NCBI RefSeq assembly: GCF_013185915.1
Contig: NZ_JAAZUH010000001.1
Location: forward strand, 1,426,001 to 1,490,000
Length of the DNA stretch: 64,000 nucleotides
Source of the DNA: Stenotrophomonas bentonitica
GTDB taxonomy: Bacteria; Pseudomonadota; Gammaproteobacteria; Xanthomonadales; Xanthomonadaceae
Direction: 5' to 3'
Under the pieces are notes generated by a model. The model was not told the origin of the DNA and did not search any database. It was given only the letters and a program-made list of their open reading frames with translations. The position numbers and the translations under genes were made by a program. Positions 18,132 to 28,426 of this stretch are shown in pieces; positions within the stretch are counted from its first letter, which is position 1, and the number at the start of each line of letters is the position of its first letter.

Positions 18132-18950
18132 TCAGCGGATCTGCTGGCCGAGGCGGATGGCCTGCAGACGGTCCTGCGCGGTGCGCGCGGCGTCCGAGCC
18201 GGGATAGGTGTTGACGACCTGCTCCAGGGTGGCCTGGGCCTCGTCGATCTTGCCTTCGCCATACTGCGAAAGACCGACCTTCAGCAGGCCGCCAGAGGCC
18301 TTGTCGTGGGTCGGGTAGCGCGCCAGGAGGTCGCGGAACTGCGCCTCGGCGAGCGGGAAATTGCGGGTGGCGTAGTAGCTTTCACCCAGCCAGTACAGCG
18401 CATTGGGGGTGTAGACGCCGTTCGGGTACAGCTCCAGGAAGCTCAGGAACAGCTGCGCGGAGTCGTCGTACTTGCCGGCCTTGAGCGAATCGAAGGCGAC
18501 ATTGTAGGCAGTGCGCTCGTCGCCGCTGGCGGCCAGGCTGCCCGGGTCGCCGTGTACGGAAGGCGGCCGCTCGGTGGCGGCCGCTGCCGGTACGGCGGGC
18601 TTGGGTGCGGCAGCGGGTGCATTCGGGGCCGGTGCGGCCGGCAGAATCGGGGCGCTGCCCCCTTCAATACGGTTCAGACGCCCGTCCAGGTCCAGGTACT
18701 GGTCCTGCGAGGTCTGCTTCAACTGGGCGTTTTCGTGCTGGAGCTGCTCAACGGTGCTCTGCAGCTGCTGCATCTGCTGACGCAGCTGGGTGACCTGGTT
18801 CAACAGATCCTGGTTGGAACTGTTGTTGTAGGCCTGCTGTTCGAGCGCGCCAACGCGGTCGGCCAGGCTCTGCCGCTGGGCCTGCGCCGGTGCGGCAGCC
18901 ACGAGGGCTGCCGCAACGACCAGCATCAAGGTTTTGATGCCAATGCGCAT
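18132..18950 (-). CDS. cpoB: Cell division coordinator CpoB (YbgF)
   Basis: This 272-residue periplasmic protein links Tol-Pal constriction with PBP1B-dependent peptidoglycan synthesis in E. coli. The signal peptide is 1-24 (AQAQ). An N-terminal coiled coil rich in Gln/Asn (about 27-90, NQDLLNQVTQLRQQMQQLQ) drives trimerisation. A Pro/Ala linker follows (about 100-135), then TPR repeats to the end: AYNVAFDSLKAGKYDDSAQL, YWLGESYYATRNFPLAEAQF. It starts 3 bp after the pal stop. Confidence 0.95.
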   Translation of the reverse strand: MRIGIKTLMLVVAAALVAAAPAQAQRQSLADRVGALEQQAYNNSSNQDLLNQVTQLRQQMQQLQSTVEQLQHENAQLKQTSQDQYLDLDGRLNRIEGGSAPILPAAPAPNAPAAAPKPAVPAAAATERPPSVHGDPGSLAASGDERTAYNVAFDSLKAGKYDDSAQLFLSFLELYPNGVYTPNALYWLGESYYATRNFPLAEAQFRDLLARYPTHDKASGGLLKVGLSQYGEGKIDEAQATLEQVVNTYPGSDAARTAQDRLQAIRLGQQIR

Positions 18951-18953
18951 GGA

Positions 18954-19469
18954 TTACTGCGCGGTGTAGACGATTTCGACGCGACGGTTCTGCGACCAGC
19001 AACCTTCGTTCGACTCGGTGCAGACCGGACGCTCTTCACCGTAGGAAACGACGGTGATCTGGCTGGCCGAACCACCGTTGGCCTGCAGGGCCGACGACAC
19101 GGCATTGCCACGACGCTCGCCCAGGGCCTGGTTGTACGCGCGCGAACCGCGCTCGTCGGTGTGGCCCTGCAGGGTCATGCGGGCCGACGGACGGTCACGC
19201 AGGTACTTGGCGTGGCAGGCCATCTGGGCCTGGAACTCCGGCTTGATCGCTTCCTGGTCCAGGTCGAACAGCACAACGCGCTGGCGCAGGCAGGCGTCGG
19301 TGTCCAGGTCGCCCGGGCCGTACAGGCCGGAGGTCGACGGGCCGGTCGGCTGGGTGGTGCTGCCGGTGTCAACCGGAGCTTCCGGAGCTTCCTTGACCTT
19401 CTTGGAGCAACCGGCCAGGACGGCCACGGACAACAGGGAGACAAGCAAAACGCGGGAGGTCTTGTTCAT
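18954..19469 (-). CDS. pal: Peptidoglycan-associated lipoprotein Pal
   Basis: This 171-residue outer-membrane lipoprotein binds peptidoglycan and TolB. The lipobox is VLAGC (Cys21). A short linker is followed by an OmpA-like domain from about residue 60: VLFDLDQEAIKPEF, LQGHTDERGSRAYNQALGERR (the diaminopimelate-binding region), and SYGEERPVC near the end. AAAGG lies before the ATG. It is 63 bp downstream of tolB. Confidence 0.97.
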   Translation of the reverse strand: MNKTSRVLLVSLLSVAVLAGCSKKVKEAPEAPVDTGSTTQPTGPSTSGLYGPGDLDTDACLRQRVVLFDLDQEAIKPEFQAQMACHAKYLRDRPSARMTLQGHTDERGSRAYNQALGERRGNAVSSALQANGGSASQITVVSYGEERPVCTESNEGCWSQNRRVEIVYTAQ

Positions 19470-19532
19470 GAAATACCTTTGAGGCTCCTAAAGCCGGATG
19501 TGGGATGAATACGTGCGGATCTTAACACTCTG

Positions 19533-20855
19533 TTAGCGCTTTGTACGGTATGGCGACCACGAAGGTTCGCGAACATCACCGTCAGCCAGCACCAGCCGTT
19601 GGCGCACGCGCCCATCAGCCGACACCGCATACAGCACGCCACGGCCGCCTTCGCGGGCCGCATACAGCACCATGCTTGCGTTGGGAGCGAAGGTCGGGGA
19701 CTCGTCCAGCGAGCCCGGCGACAGCGTGCTCCAGCGCGGGGAGCCCAGGCTGCTGTCCATCATCGCGATCTTGTAGGTGTTGCCGCTGCCCTGCGCCACG
19801 ACCAGCTTCCTGCCGTCGTAGGAGATGCTCGGGGTGGCGTTGTAGTTGCCCTGGAAGGTCACGCGCGAGGCGCTGCCACCGGTGGAGGGCACCTGGTAGA
19901 TCTGCGGGCGGCCGCCACGGTCCGAGGTGAAGTACACGCTGGAACCGTCTGCGCTCCAGGTCGGCTCGGTGTCGATGGCGAAGTGGTTGGTGAGCTGGGT
20001 GAGCTGCTTGCTGCCCAGGTCCATCACGTAGATTTCCGGGTTGCCGCTGCGCGACAGCGACAGGGCCAGGCGACGACCGTCCGGGGAGAACGACGGGGCG
20101 CTGTTGATGCCACGGAAGCTGGTGACCAGTTCACGGGCGCCGGTGGAGATGTTCTGGATGTAGATCGCCGAATTGCCACGCTCGAAGCTGACATAGGCCA
20201 GGCGGTTGCCATCCGGGCTCCACGACGGCGACAGCAGCGGCTCGGCCGAGCGGACGATGGTCTGCGGGTTGTAGCCGTCCGAATCGGCCACCATCAGCGC
20301 ATAGCGCATGGCATCGCCCTTGCCGCTGGCGGTGACGTAGGCGATGCGGGTCCAGAAGGCGCCGCGAACACCCGTGATCTTCTCGTAGATGGCATCGGCC
20401 ATCTGGTGGGCGACATCGCGCATGGCGTTGCCACGGGCGGTCATGGCCAGGCCGAGCAGGCGCTCGCCCTTTGGCACGTCGTACAGCTCGTACTCGACCC
20501 GGTAGGCGCCGGCACCGGCGTCCATGACCCGGCCGACCACGATGTAGTTCTGCTTCAGCGCGCGCCAGGTGGCGAACTGGATCTCGCTGCCACGGGTCGG
20601 CTTTTCAACGATCTGGGCTTCGGGAAGGGTACGGAACTGGCCGGAACGCTCCAGGTCAGCGCGGACCACGGAGGCCACGTCGGTCTGCGGGGCGGCGGCC
20701 GAGCCCTGGTAGGGCATGGGCACCACGGTGATGGGCAGCGCGGAGGCGTTGCCGCCGATGATGTCGATATCCAGGCCCCTCTGCTGCGCAACGGCGGCAA
20801 AAGGCAGCAGCAACAAGACCGCGAACACGGCAAACCAGCGAGGCATCTTCTTCAT
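19533..20855 (-). CDS. tolB: Tol-Pal system protein TolB
   Basis: This 440-residue periplasmic beta-propeller binds Pal and TolA. The signal peptide covers about 1-24 (PFAAVAQQ). The N-terminal TolB domain (about 28-165) holds DIDIIGGNASALPITVVPM; the C-terminal propeller has repeated blades with SWSPDGNRLAYVS, SFSPDGRRLALSLS, TWSADGSSVYFTSDRGGRPQ and PSISYDGRKL. The start MKKMPRW gives the signal peptide; the longer frame upstream is intergenic. It is separated from the preceding TolA-like gene by 121 bp containing TGTTCGAACA at 20957-20966. Confidence 0.96.
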   Translation of the reverse strand: MKKMPRWFAVFAVLLLLPFAAVAQQRGLDIDIIGGNASALPITVVPMPYQGSAAAPQTDVASVVRADLERSGQFRTLPEAQIVEKPTRGSEIQFATWRALKQNYIVVGRVMDAGAGAYRVEYELYDVPKGERLLGLAMTARGNAMRDVAHQMADAIYEKITGVRGAFWTRIAYVTASGKGDAMRYALMVADSDGYNPQTIVRSAEPLLSPSWSPDGNRLAYVSFERGNSAIYIQNISTGARELVTSFRGINSAPSFSPDGRRLALSLSRSGNPEIYVMDLGSKQLTQLTNHFAIDTEPTWSADGSSVYFTSDRGGRPQIYQVPSTGGSASRVTFQGNYNATPSISYDGRKLVVAQGSGNTYKIAMMDSSLGSPRWSTLSPGSLDESPTFAPNASMVLYAAREGGRGVLYAVSADGRVRQRLVLADGDVREPSWSPYRTKR

Positions 20856-20976
20856 GGGCGCTCTATTGGGGGGAAAACCAGAACGAGGGATATCAGCACG
20901 GCGGTGAACCGTTTCGCAATGATGAACCAACCGGGTGTGAAATCCGAGTGGTTGCCTGTTCGAACATCACGTGCCG

Positions 20977-21471
20977 TTAACGCTCTCGTGCCGTCACCTG
21001 ACCTTTTGCACCCTCTTCCAAGTCCTCGGCGACGAAGGTGAAGGCAATCCTGTACTGGTACACGGACTCGTAACCTGAGTAGGGCAACGGGCTGGCGTTC
21101 CAGACGGCGCTCTTTACCGAGCCCTGCCCCGGCGCATCGTATGGACAGGCTGGATCGACGTCTACGGTAACGATGCGGCCGCCGGGAAGCTGGCGGATGT
21201 GCACCCTGCAGGGGCTCCCAAGCGGGACAGAGGCGGGGCGAATCCACTGATCGACGACCTTTTTCCTGATCGCGTTCGCGTACTCGGTGACGAGCGCCTG
21301 CATTTCCGCGGGAGACAACGCAGTACCGGCGGCAGGGATGGCTTGGGCAGCGGGAGCCACTGCCGTTGCAATGGGGCGCGGCTCTACCGCTTTCGCGGCT
21401 ACGGCACCTGCCGCGAAAGCGGCTGCAATGACGACGAACGCGAAGGAGAGCCCACGATACGGCTGGTTCAT
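20977..21471 (-). CDS. Secreted stand-alone TolA C-terminal (TolA-III) domain protein
   Basis: This 164-residue protein consists of an N-terminal hydrophobic signal or anchor (about 8-26, LSFAFVVIAAAFAAGAVAA), a short Ala/Pro stretch, and a domain from about residue 60 matching the C-terminal domain of the TolA encoded just upstream. Shared elements are YA[AN]AI..KV...W.RP..VP.G..C, QLPGG, the second Cys in D.ACP[YF]D, LPY.G[FY]E[TS]V and the end FTF. Both cysteines of the TolA-III disulfide are kept, and the long helical TolA-II is absent. It lies between tolA (39 bp gap) and tolB. Its role is unknown. Confidence 0.88.
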   Translation of the reverse strand: MNQPYRGLSFAFVVIAAAFAAGAVAAKAVEPRPIATAVAPAAQAIPAAGTALSPAEMQALVTEYANAIRKKVVDQWIRPASVPLGSPCRVHIRQLPGGRIVTVDVDPACPYDAPGQGSVKSAVWNASPLPYSGYESVYQYRIAFTFVAEDLEEGAKGQVTARER

Positions 21472-21510
21472 GGTCCACGCAGGATCAGGGCGACGGCGAA
21501 TCTTGCGTCA

Positions 21511-22558
21511 TCAATCCTGGGCGGTAAAGGTAAAGTTGAGCTGGCGCGCGAACACGGTCTCGAAACCGCGGTACGGCAACGGCTGCGCATTGAGCACCGC
21601 CGCTTCGATGGAGCGGCGGCCGGCCTCGTCGAACGGGCAGTCCGGGCTGACCTTGGCCGAGCTCACGTTGCCGCCGGGCAGCTGCACGATTTCGATTTTG
21701 CAGCGCTGGCCGAACGGCACATTGTCCGGACGGGTCCAGGACGCCAGCACCTTCTGCTGGATCGCGGCCGCGTACTTGGCGCGCAGGTCGTCGCTGGTGC
21801 CGCCGCCACCGGCGGCCGGCTGCGCAGCGCCGGTCGCCCCGGCAGTGGACTGGCCAGTGGCCGCGCGCGCGGCGGCGAGCTGACGCAGCTTCTGCTCGGC
21901 CAGCTTGGCTTCCTTCTCGGCGGCCTCGCGGCGGCTGCGGATCTCGGCGATCTTCTTCTGGCGCTCGGCTTCAGCCTTGACGTCGTTGGCCTTCTGCTCC
22001 TGCTCGGCCAGCTTCTTCTTCTGTGCGGCCTCTTCCTGCTGCTTGGCCAGGCGAAGCTTCTGCTCGGCCTCTTCCACGCGCTTGCGCTCGGTCAGGTCGA
22101 TCTGCTCCTGGCGGCGCTTGGCTTCCTGCTCCTGCTTGGCCTTCTCGGCCGAGATCGACATCGCGTTGACCGCGGCCTGGTCGACCGTGTCGGGCTGGGC
22201 GATGCGTTCCTGGGCGTTCTGCTGCTGCGGGGTCGGCGCATCCTGCGGGCGCGGTTCGGGCAGCGGCTGCGGCGGCGGCACGGTGTCTTCTTCCACCGGA
22301 ATCGGCTCGGCCACCGGCTCGGGCAGATCCGGCAGCTTTTCCGAGGCGCGCAGCGCCTGGCGTGCAGCAGCAGCCTCCGAGGCGCTCAGCTGCAGGCTGG
22401 CTTCAATCGCCGGGTCGCCTGCTGCCGCTTCCGTGGAACGCTGCGGCGACCACAGCCACGCGGCGATGAACACCAGCGCCAGCAGCAGATGCACGAGGAT
22501 CGCCAGCGCGATCGGCAGACCCCACTGTTCCTCGGGCTGGCGCTGCGGGGGCAGGACG

Positions 22559-22569
<11 letters not shown>
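21511..22569 (-). CDS. tolA: Cell envelope integrity protein TolA
   Basis: This 352-residue inner-membrane protein couples TolQR energy to TolB and Pal. One membrane helix lies near residues 18-38 (LPIALAILVHLLLALVFIAA). A long charged helical domain II (about 110-245) is rich in Ala, Glu, Lys and Gln (KRRQEQIDLTERKRVEEAEQ). A Gly/Ala linker leads to domain III (about 270-352) with C..QLPGG..DCPFD..LPYRGFETVF. The start overlaps the tolR end by 11 bp, indicating coupling. Confidence 0.96.
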
Positions 22570-22987
<418 letters not shown>

Positions 22988-23010
22988 GGCAGAGTCCTTG
23001 TGCTGGGCGC

Positions 23011-23790
23011 TTACTCGTCGCCTGCGGACTGGCGCTGCAGGATCGAGCTGAACTCTTCGGCGAAGGTTTCAAAGCGGACCGACAGGCGCTCGACGCGGGT
23101 GGTGAAGCGGTTGTAGGCCCACACCGCCGGGATCGCCACGAACAGGCCGATGGCGGTGGCGAACAGCGCTTCGGAAATACCCGGGGCGACCGAGGCGATA
23201 CCGGCCTGCTCGCCACTGTTGATCATGTCGTGCATGGTCACCATGATGCCGAACACGGTGCCGACCAGGCCCACGTACGGCGCGGTGGAACCGATGTTGG
23301 CCAGCAGCTCCAGGCTGCGCTCCATCTGATCCACTTCGCGGGTGTAGGTGGTGCGCATGGCGCGCTGGGCACCTTCAAGCTGGGCGCGGCCGTCCAGGCG
23401 ACGCTTGTCGCGCAGGCGGGTGAATTCGCGGAAGCCGGCTTCGAAGATCGCTTCCAGCCCGCCTACCTTGCGGTTGCGGTCGGTGGCGGCGCTGTACAGC
23501 TTGCCCAGGTCCGCACCGGACCAGAAGCGGCTTTCGAACTCGTCGGCCTCGCGGTTGGCGGCGTTGAACACGCGCGCCTTGCGGAAGATGATCACCCAGC
23601 TGATGAACGAACCGGCCAGCAGCAGCAGCACGATGATCTTCACCGGCAGGCTGGCCTTGATCATCAGGTCCAGGTAATTGATGCCACCGCCGTGCGCGGC
23701 CTGGGCGACGGTCTGCGACGCGGCGCTGGTGACTTCCTGCGGCAGCGCTTCGACCACCGTGGCCTGCAGGGCCAAAAGCATTGCGATCAT
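23011..23790 (-). CDS. tolQ: TolQ, proton channel subunit (ExbB/MotA family)
   Basis: This 259-residue three-helix inner-membrane protein energises TolA. Helices are near 42-65 (VKIIVLLLLAGSFISWVIIF), 155-180 (STAPYVGLVGTVFGIMVTMH) and 200-222 (EALFATAIGLFVAIPAVWAY). GLVGTVFGI and ATAIGLFVAIP are the family signatures. GAGGAA precedes the ATG. Confidence 0.97.
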   Translation of the reverse strand: MIAMLLALQATVVEALPQEVTSAASQTVAQAAHGGGINYLDLMIKASLPVKIIVLLLLAGSFISWVIIFRKARVFNAANREADEFESRFWSGADLGKLYSAATDRNRKVGGLEAIFEAGFREFTRLRDKRRLDGRAQLEGAQRAMRTTYTREVDQMERSLELLANIGSTAPYVGLVGTVFGIMVTMHDMINSGEQAGIASVAPGISEALFATAIGLFVAIPAVWAYNRFTTRVERLSVRFETFAEEFSSILQRQSAGDE

Positions 23791-23800
23791 CCGTTGTTCC

Positions 23801-24232
23801 TCAAAGTGCGGCTGTTTGAATGGCGTGGGTTTTCAGCGCGGCGTGGAGTGCATCGTCCATGCCGCGCGGTTTGAATGTGGAGGCGTCCAATGCCGCGATC
23901 TTCACCTGCGCGGTCAGCAGCGTTTCATCGCCGCGACACACCGCCTGTTCGAACACCATGCTGGCGCGCTTGCACTGCACCAGCGTGGCGGTCACCAACA
24001 GCGCGTCGTCCAGCCGCGCCGGCTTCAGGAACTCCAGGGTCATCGACCGGACCGCGAACACCAGGCCATGCTCGGTGCGGGTGCGTTCCTGGCCATACCC
24101 CAGCGCGCGCATCCATTCGGTGCGTGCCCGTTCCATGAAGGCCACGTAGCGGGCGTGGTAGACCACGCCGCCAGCGTCGGTATCTTCCCAATATATGCGT
24201 GTCGGCCAACTGAACCGCGCGTCAACCGGCAT
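23801..24232 (-). CDS. ybgC: Tol-Pal-associated acyl-CoA thioesterase YbgC
   Basis: This 143-residue hot-dog thioesterase, first gene of the tol cluster in most gamma-proteobacteria, hydrolyses acyl-CoA/ACP esters. The catalytic signature [24 protein letters not shown] (trimmed core [14 protein letters not shown]) is at residues 15-30, with the Asp nucleophile or base in DTDAGG. The start lies inside the ruvB end (11-bp overlap), so it is probably cotranscribed with ruvB. Confidence 0.95.
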   Translation of the reverse strand: MPVDARFSWPTRIYWEDTDAGGVVYHARYVAFMERARTEWMRALGYGQERTRTEHGLVFAVRSMTLEFLKPARLDDALLVTATLVQCKRASMVFEQAVCRGDETLLTAQVKIAALDASTFKPRGMDDALHAALKTHAIQTAAL

Positions 24233-25262
24233 CGGGGACCTCCGCGAACAGGTCGGCCGGCGGGTTCTTCGGCTTCAGGCCCAGGTGGCGGTACGCCTTG
24301 TGGGTGGCCATGCGGCCGCGCGCGGTGCGCACCAGGAAGCCCTGCTGGATCAGGTAGGGTTCGACCACGTCTTCCAGCGTGCCGCGCTCCTCGGAGAGGG
24401 CCGCCGCCATCGATTCGACGCCGACCGGGCCGCCGTCGAAATAGTCGATCAGGGTGCGCAGCATGCGCCGGTCGAGGTCGTCGAAGCCTTCCGGGTCGAC
24501 CTTCAGCATCTGCATGGCGGCCTGCGCCACGTCCTGGTCGATATGCCCGTTGGCCTTGACCTGGGCGTAGTCGCGCACGCGGCGCAGCAGCCGGTTGGCG
24601 ATACGCGGGGTGCCCCGCGAACGGCGCGCGATTTCCGCCGCGCCCTCGGCGGTGCAGTCGATGCCGAGGATCGCCGCCGAGCGCCTGACGATCTTCGTCA
24701 GCTCCTCGGGGGTGTAGAACTCCAGCCGGTGCACGATGCCGAAGCGGTCGCGCAGCGGCGCGGTCAGCAGGCCGGCACGGGTGGTGGCGCCGATCAGGGT
24801 GAACGGCGGCAGGTCGATCTTGATCGAGCGCGCCGCAGGGCCCTCGCCGATCATGATGTCGATCTGGAAATCTTCCATCGCCGGGTACAGCACTTCTTCC
24901 ACCACCGGCGACAGGCGGTGGATCTCGTCCACGAACAGCACGTCGTGCGGCTGCAGGTTGGTGAGCAGCGCGGCCAGGTCGCCGGCCTTTTCGATCACCG
25001 GCCCGGAGGTCACCCGCAGCGCCACGCCCAGCTCGTTGGCGATCACATGGCTCAGGGTGGTCTTGCCGAGGCCCGGAGGCCCGAAGATCAGCACATGGTC
25101 GAGCGCATCGCCGCGGGCCTTGGCCGCTTCGATGTAGATCGACAGCTGCTCGCGCACGGGCGCCTGGCCAAGGTAGTCGGCCATGCGCTTGGGGCGGATG
25201 CTGGCGTCGGTGGTGTCATCCTCGCGGGTGGCACCGGCGCCAATGATGCGGTCGTCGGTCAT
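24222..25262 (-). CDS. ruvB: Holliday junction helicase motor RuvB
   Basis: This 346-residue AAA+ ATPase drives branch migration with RuvA. Visible are [20 protein letters not shown] (Walker A), [10 protein letters not shown] (Walker B), sensor and arginine-finger region [18 protein letters not shown], and the C-terminal winged helix ([17 protein letters not shown]). Start: ATG at MTDDRI; a TTG six codons up is possible, since SD GGGAA lies very close to the ATG. It is separated from ruvA by kup and a REP. Confidence 0.95.
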   Translation of the reverse strand: MTDDRIIGAGATREDDTTDASIRPKRMADYLGQAPVREQLSIYIEAAKARGDALDHVLIFGPPGLGKTTLSHVIANELGVALRVTSGPVIEKAGDLAALLTNLQPHDVLFVDEIHRLSPVVEEVLYPAMEDFQIDIMIGEGPAARSIKIDLPPFTLIGATTRAGLLTAPLRDRFGIVHRLEFYTPEELTKIVRRSAAILGIDCTAEGAAEIARRSRGTPRIANRLLRRVRDYAQVKANGHIDQDVAQAAMQMLKVDPEGFDDLDRRMLRTLIDYFDGGPVGVESMAAALSEERGTLEDVVEPYLIQQGFLVRTARGRMATHKAYRHLGLKPKNPPADLFAEVPDAG

Positions 25263-25297
25263 TTCCCGATTATGAGGCAAAAAGACGCGAATTCGGC

Positions 25298-25320
25298 GTA
25301 GTGCCGGCCGCCGGCCGGCT
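25298..25320 (+). repeat. SMAG-type REP element
   Basis: GTAG, then TGCCGGCCG..CGGCCGGCT imperfect stem, wedged between the kup stop (minus strand, 25326) and the ruvB start. It lies in the ruvB leader. Confidence 0.8.
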
Positions 25321-25325
25321 CCCCG

Positions 25326-27245
25326 TCAAATTTCGACCTGCGCGCCCAATTCCACGAGGCGGTTCCCCGGAATCCGGAAGAACCCGGTCGCCGGCGCGGC
25401 GTTCCGGTGCATCAGCGCGAACAGCTTGTCGCGCCAGATCGGCATGCCGCGGTTGGCGGTGGCCACGATGGTCTCGCGGCTGGCGAAGAAGGTGGTGTCC
25501 ATCGGGTCGAAGTAGATCCCGCCCCGGTCGCACGAGCGCATCAGCGCCAGCGGCACGTCCGGGGTCTCCATGAAGCCGAAACGCACGAACACGCGGTAGA
25601 ACTCATCGCCCACCGACTCGATCTTCAGCCGCTGGCCTTCCATCGCGTACGGAATGGGCAGGGTCTCCACGTGCAGGAACACGTTGCGCTCGTGCAGCAC
25701 CTTGTTGTGCTTGAGGTTGTGCATCAGCGCATGCGGGGCCACCGAGGGGTCGGCGGTGAGGAACACCGCCGTGCCCGGCACGCGCACCGGCGGCGCCAGC
25801 ATCAGCCCCGGCAGGAAGGTATCCAGGCGGATGCCGTCCTTGCGGATCTCATCGCGCAGCAGCTCGCGGCCACGCCGCCAGGTGCGCATCATGGTGAACA
25901 ACACGATGCCCAGCACCACCGGGAACCAGGCGCCCTGCAGCAGCTTGGCGCCGTTGGCGATCACGAAGCCCAGGTCGATGATGAAGAACACCACGCACAG
26001 CGGAATGATCCAGTAGCGCGAGGTCGGCCACAGCGCGCGCGCGACCAGGGCCAGCAGCAGGGTGTCGATCAGCATGGTCGCCGACACCGAGATGCCGTAG
26101 GCCACCGCCAGGTTGGACGAGCTGCGGAAGGCCAGCACCAGGCCGATGACCATCACCGCGATACCCCAGTTGATGCCCGGGATGTAGATCTGGCCGATGG
26201 TGTCGTGCGAGGTATGGGTGATCCGCATGCGCGGGATGTAACCCAGCTGCATGGCCTGGCGCGAGACCGAGAACGCGCCGGTGATCACCGACTGCGAGGC
26301 GATCACCGCGGCCATGGTGGCCAGCACGATCATCGGGTACAGCGCCCACTCCGGCACCGCTTCGAAGAACGGGTTCTTCACCGCTTCGGGGTTGTTGAGC
26401 ACCAGCGCGCCCTGCCCCAGGTAGTTCAGCACCAGGCAGGGCAGCACGAAGAAGTACCACGCGTGGCGGATCGGCTTGGCGCCGAAGTGGCCCATGTCGG
26501 CATACAGCGCCTCGCCACCGGTCACCGCCAGCACCACCGCACCCAGGATGAACACGCCGTGCCAGCCATGCTCCATGAAGAAGCGCACCGCCCAGATCGG
26601 GTTGAACGCCTTCAGCACTTCGGGCGAGTCCACGATGTTCCAGATGCCGATCGCGGCCAGCGAAATGAACCAGACCGAGGTGATCGGGCCGAACAGCTTG
26701 CCGATCCGCTCGGTGCCGAAGCGCTGCACCGCGAACACCGCCAGCAGCACCACCACGGTAATCGGCACGATGAACGCATGCAGCCCGGGCGCGGCCACTT
26801 CCAGGCCCTCCACCGCGCCGAGCACGGAGATGGCCGGGGTGATCACCCCATCGCCGAAGAACAGCGAGGCGCCGAAGATGCCCAGGATGCCGACCACATA
26901 GGCAGAGCGGGAGCCGTTGGCCATGGTGCGCTGGGTCAGCGCCATCAGCGCCATGATGCCGCCCTCGCCGTCGTTGTCGGCGCGCATGATGATGGTGACG
27001 TACTTCAGGGTCACCACCAGCATCAGCGCCCAGAACGCGAGCGAGAGCACGCCCAGCACCGTGTCATGGTTGCCGACCAGCCCGTAGTGCTCGGAGAAGG
27101 CTTCCTTCAGGGTGTACAGCGGGCTGGTGCCGATGTCGCCGAACACCACGCCGATCGCACCGACCATCAGGGCCAGGCCGCCGGCGGCCGGCGCATGGCC
27201 ATGCCCGGCGTGGCCGTTATCGTGCTGGGTGGAAGAGCTGGACAT
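25326..27245 (-). CDS. kup: Low-affinity K+ uptake transporter Kup (TrkD)
   Basis: This 639-residue inner-membrane K+/H+ symporter has about 12 helices in the first 450 residues and a cytoplasmic tail. Family marks are GALGLMVG-like start [25 protein letters not shown] trimmed to [17 protein letters not shown], then [24 protein letters not shown] and [10 protein letters not shown]. The N-terminus has His/Gly residues ([13 protein letters not shown]). It sits between ruvA and ruvB on the same strand, so potassium uptake may share transcription with recombination genes. Confidence 0.96.
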   Translation of the reverse strand: MSSSSTQHDNGHAGHGHAPAAGGLALMVGAIGVVFGDIGTSPLYTLKEAFSEHYGLVGNHDTVLGVLSLAFWALMLVVTLKYVTIIMRADNDGEGGIMALMALTQRTMANGSRSAYVVGILGIFGASLFFGDGVITPAISVLGAVEGLEVAAPGLHAFIVPITVVVLLAVFAVQRFGTERIGKLFGPITSVWFISLAAIGIWNIVDSPEVLKAFNPIWAVRFFMEHGWHGVFILGAVVLAVTGGEALYADMGHFGAKPIRHAWYFFVLPCLVLNYLGQGALVLNNPEAVKNPFFEAVPEWALYPMIVLATMAAVIASQSVITGAFSVSRQAMQLGYIPRMRITHTSHDTIGQIYIPGINWGIAVMVIGLVLAFRSSSNLAVAYGISVSATMLIDTLLLALVARALWPTSRYWIIPLCVVFFIIDLGFVIANGAKLLQGAWFPVVLGIVLFTMMRTWRRGRELLRDEIRKDGIRLDTFLPGLMLAPPVRVPGTAVFLTADPSVAPHALMHNLKHNKVLHERNVFLHVETLPIPYAMEGQRLKIESVGDEFYRVFVRFGFMETPDVPLALMRSCDRGGIYFDPMDTTFFASRETIVATANRGMPIWRDKLFALMHRNAAPATGFFRIPGNRLVELGAQVEI

Positions 27246-27292
27246 GGGACTCCGGGCGGATGTCGGTCGTTGGGAAGGTCAGGCGCGCGCGC

Positions 27293-27880
27293 TCAGCGCA
27301 GCGCGGCCTGCAGGGCCTTGCGGATCACGGTGGCGACATCGTCGCCCTCGCTGTTGGCATCGCGCGCCATGCGCGCCGCTTCGGCCGGCTTGTAGCCCAG
27401 CTGCTGCAGCGCCACGGTAGCTTCGGAAACCGGGTCGGCGCCGATCGCACCGGCAATTGGTGCGCCGCCCCCGCTGAAGTTGGCCGCGCGGTCGCGCAGC
27501 TCCAGCACCATGCGCTCGGCGGTCTTCTTGCCGATACCGGGAATGCGGGTCAGCGCGGTGATGTCGCCGGCCTGCACCATGCGTGCGAACTCGTCCACGC
27601 TCACCCCCGACAGCACCGCCAGCGCGATCTTCGCGCCGATCCCGCTGACCTTCTGCACGTCGCGGAACAGGCGGCGCTCGCCCTCGCGCAGGAATCCGTA
27701 CAGCGACACGCTGTCTTCCTTCTGCGCGTAGTGGGTGAACAGGATCACCTCGCGGCCCAGGTCCGGCAGGTCGTAGAAGGTGCTCATCGGCGCCTCCAGC
27801 TCGTAGCCGACCCCGTTGACGTCGATCAGCAGCCACGGCGGCGCCTTGTACGCCAGGATCCCACGCAGACGACCAATCAT
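27293..27880 (-). CDS. ruvA: Holliday junction DNA-binding protein RuvA
   Basis: This 195-residue junction-binding subunit of RuvAB starts [12 protein letters not shown]. The OB-fold domain (1-64) has VNGVGYEL; tandem helix-hairpin-helix motifs are [15 protein letters not shown] and [18 protein letters not shown]; the C-terminal RuvB-binding domain has [16 protein letters not shown]. The ATG is fixed by homology; the open frame continues 26 codons upstream into ruvC. It is 10 bp from ruvC. Confidence 0.97.
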   Translation of the reverse strand: MIGRLRGILAYKAPPWLLIDVNGVGYELEAPMSTFYDLPDLGREVILFTHYAQKEDSVSLYGFLREGERRLFRDVQKVSGIGAKIALAVLSGVSVDEFARMVQAGDITALTRIPGIGKKTAERMVLELRDRAANFSGGGAPIAGAIGADPVSEATVALQQLGYKPAEAARMARDANSEGDDVATVIRKALQAALR

Positions 27881-27890
27881 GCAGATGTCC

Positions 27891-28412
27891 TCATTTCCGG
27901 CTCCAGGCCTGGCGGGCATTGACCCCAAGACGCTGCGCCGTCGCCCGTACATGGGCATGGGTGATGGCCACGGCCAACGCGTCGGCGGCGTCGGCCTGCA
28001 GCTTGGCTTTCAGGTTGAGCATAAGCCCGACCATGTGTTGGACCTGTTGCTTTTCCGCCCCGCCGCGCCCGACCACCGCCAGCTTGATCTCGCTGGCCGC
28101 GTACTCGTGCACCGGCAGGTCGCGCATGACCACCGCCGAGATCGCCGCGCCGCGCGCCTGGCCCAGCTTCAGCGCCGAGTCCGGGTTGCGCGCCATGAAC
28201 ACCTTCTCGATGGCCACTTCGTGCGGGCGGTATTCCTCCACCAGCGCGTTGAGCCCCAGCACCAGCAGCTTCATCCGCTGCGGGAAGTCGTCCGCGCCCA
28301 GCAGCACCAGCGGCAGGTGGTGCACGTGCACCACTTTGCCGGACGGGTCGACGTCAATGATGCCGACCCCGGTCCGCTGCGAACCGGGGTCGATGCCGAG
28401 GATGCGGATCAT
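27891..28412 (-). CDS. ruvC: Crossover junction endodeoxyribonuclease RuvC
   Basis: This 173-residue Holliday junction resolvase has catalytic acidic residues in [12 protein letters not shown] (D7), AIEKVFM (E in the second site) and [12 protein letters not shown] (DxxD near 139-142). It starts MIRILG, 14 bp after yebC, and leads yebC-ruvC-ruvA. Confidence 0.97.
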   Translation of the reverse strand: MIRILGIDPGSQRTGVGIIDVDPSGKVVHVHHLPLVLLGADDFPQRMKLLVLGLNALVEEYRPHEVAIEKVFMARNPDSALKLGQARGAAISAVVMRDLPVHEYAASEIKLAVVGRGGAEKQQVQHMVGLMLNLKAKLQADAADALAVAITHAHVRATAQRLGVNARQAWSRK

Positions 28413-28426
28413 GCCGGGCTACGCCG

